The notes beneath the pieces are model-generated. The model was not told the origin of the DNA. It ran no database searches and saw only the letters and a list, made by a program, of their open reading frames with translations. Source: Thermoplasmata archaeon (GTDB taxonomy: Archaea; Thermoplasmatota; Thermoplasmata; Lutacidiplasmatales; UBA184). Taken from it: a DNA stretch of 5,845 bases. The position numbers and the translations under genes are program-made. Numbering within the stretch: position 1 is the stretch's first letter; each line of letters begins with the position of its first letter. Positions 5,541-5,845 of this stretch are shown piece by piece. The stretch spans positions 1 through 5,845 of the forward strand of contig JASHTI010000012.1 of assembly GCA_030040625.1 (NCBI GenBank), written 5' to 3'.

Positions 5541-5845
5541 GTGCCCTCTGCTCCCGAAGATCGACCGGCGGTGTTGCCCGGCCGATCGGAGTCCGCCGAC
5601 CCCGCGTCGCGGGCGGTCGCGCCGGTCGGTGACCGGCGTGCGGTCGAACCGGCGGAGGCGCCGCGCGGCGCGGCGACCGCTCCTACTCCCGCCGCGGGCG
5701 GCGCGGGGGCGCTTCTCGACGCGATCCTACAGTCGAAGAGCGAGCTGTTCCGCGGGAGCCGAGAGGTTCTGCGCGATTCCTACGTTCCCGCGCGGCTGCC
5801 GCACCGGGAGGAGGAGGTCCGCAAGGTCGCCGAGATCCTCGGGCC
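5541..5845 (+). CDS. cdc6: Orc1/Cdc6 replication initiator, N-terminal part only
   Basis: Archaeal Orc1/Cdc6 is an AAA+ ATPase with a winged-helix domain that binds replication origins and loads MCM helicase. Only 101 codons are in the window. The diagnostic lead-in to the AAA+ domain is present: a helix LLDAILQSKSELFR (58-71), then REVLRDSYVPARLPHREEEV (74-93), with the hallmark VPxRLPHRexE, continuing KVAEILG to the edge. The Walker A motif would follow outside. The 57 residues before the helix are Ala/Pro/Arg/Glu rich and probably disordered. No usual start codon exists between 5577 and the core, so an extension of at least 46 residues is unavoidable. I chose GTG 5541 for its fit to the TATA-like box (5479-5491) and a weak AGG 7 nt upstream. 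GTG 5571, TTG 5574 and ATG 5490 are alternatives. It is transcribed divergently from the isoprenoid operon. Confidence 0.85.
   Translation, partial: MPSAPEDRPAVLPGRSESADPASRAVAPVGDRRAVEPAEAPRGAATAPTPAAGGAGALLDAILQSKSELFRGSREVLRDSYVPARLPHREEEVRKVAEILG

Noticed and set aside
1..5845. Mobile element, CRISPR array, defence system, tRNA or rRNA
   Set aside because: No repeats with spacers, transposase motifs, terminal inverted repeats or RNA gene signatures were seen; every long stretch is covered by housekeeping-type genes.

Overview
The window is GC-rich throughout (well over two thirds G+C by eye) and archaeal. It carries an archaeal-type S-adenosylmethionine synthetase, an archaeal Elp3, an isopentenyl phosphate kinase, a type 2 IPP isomerase and the start of an Orc1/Cdc6 replication initiator. 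TATA-like boxes are the only AT-rich islands between genes. A Thermoplasmatota-like, high-GC euryarchaeal lineage is my best guess. That placement is inference from gene content and style and cannot be proved without a search.

Layout: five complete genes lie head to tail on the minus strand. In transcription order they are a 73-residue two-helix membrane protein (5382-5161), isopentenyl phosphate kinase (5148-4330), type 2 isopentenyl-diphosphate isomerase (4400-3252), Elp3 tRNA-uridine modification enzyme (3267-1702) and S-adenosylmethionine synthetase (1666-470). A sixth minus-strand gene (375 to beyond position 1) encodes a single-pass membrane protein with a helical cytoplasmic part and runs off the left edge. 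It has its own TATA-like box, preceded by a perfect 18-bp palindrome. On the right, a divergent intergenic stretch of about 160 bp separates the block from the 5' end of a plus-strand orc1/cdc6 gene that runs off the right edge.

The first four minus-strand genes are packed with a 12-nt gap or with overlaps of 71 and 16 nt, so they probably form one operon. MAT follows after 35 nt and may also have its own promoter. IPK makes IPP from isopentenyl phosphate and IDI2 converts IPP to DMAPP, so two consecutive steps of the modified archaeal mevalonate pathway for membrane lipids are encoded side by side. Elp3 is a radical-SAM enzyme and MAT makes SAM, so a SAM consumer and the SAM supplier are also adjacent.

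No tRNA, rRNA, CRISPR array, insertion sequence or defence system is visible. The points worth a second look are the 71-nt IPK/IDI2 overlap that forces a basic N-terminal extension on IDI2, the short N-terminus of Elp3, the 18-bp palindrome, the inverted repeat near the expected cdc6 transcription start, and two unrecognised membrane proteins.
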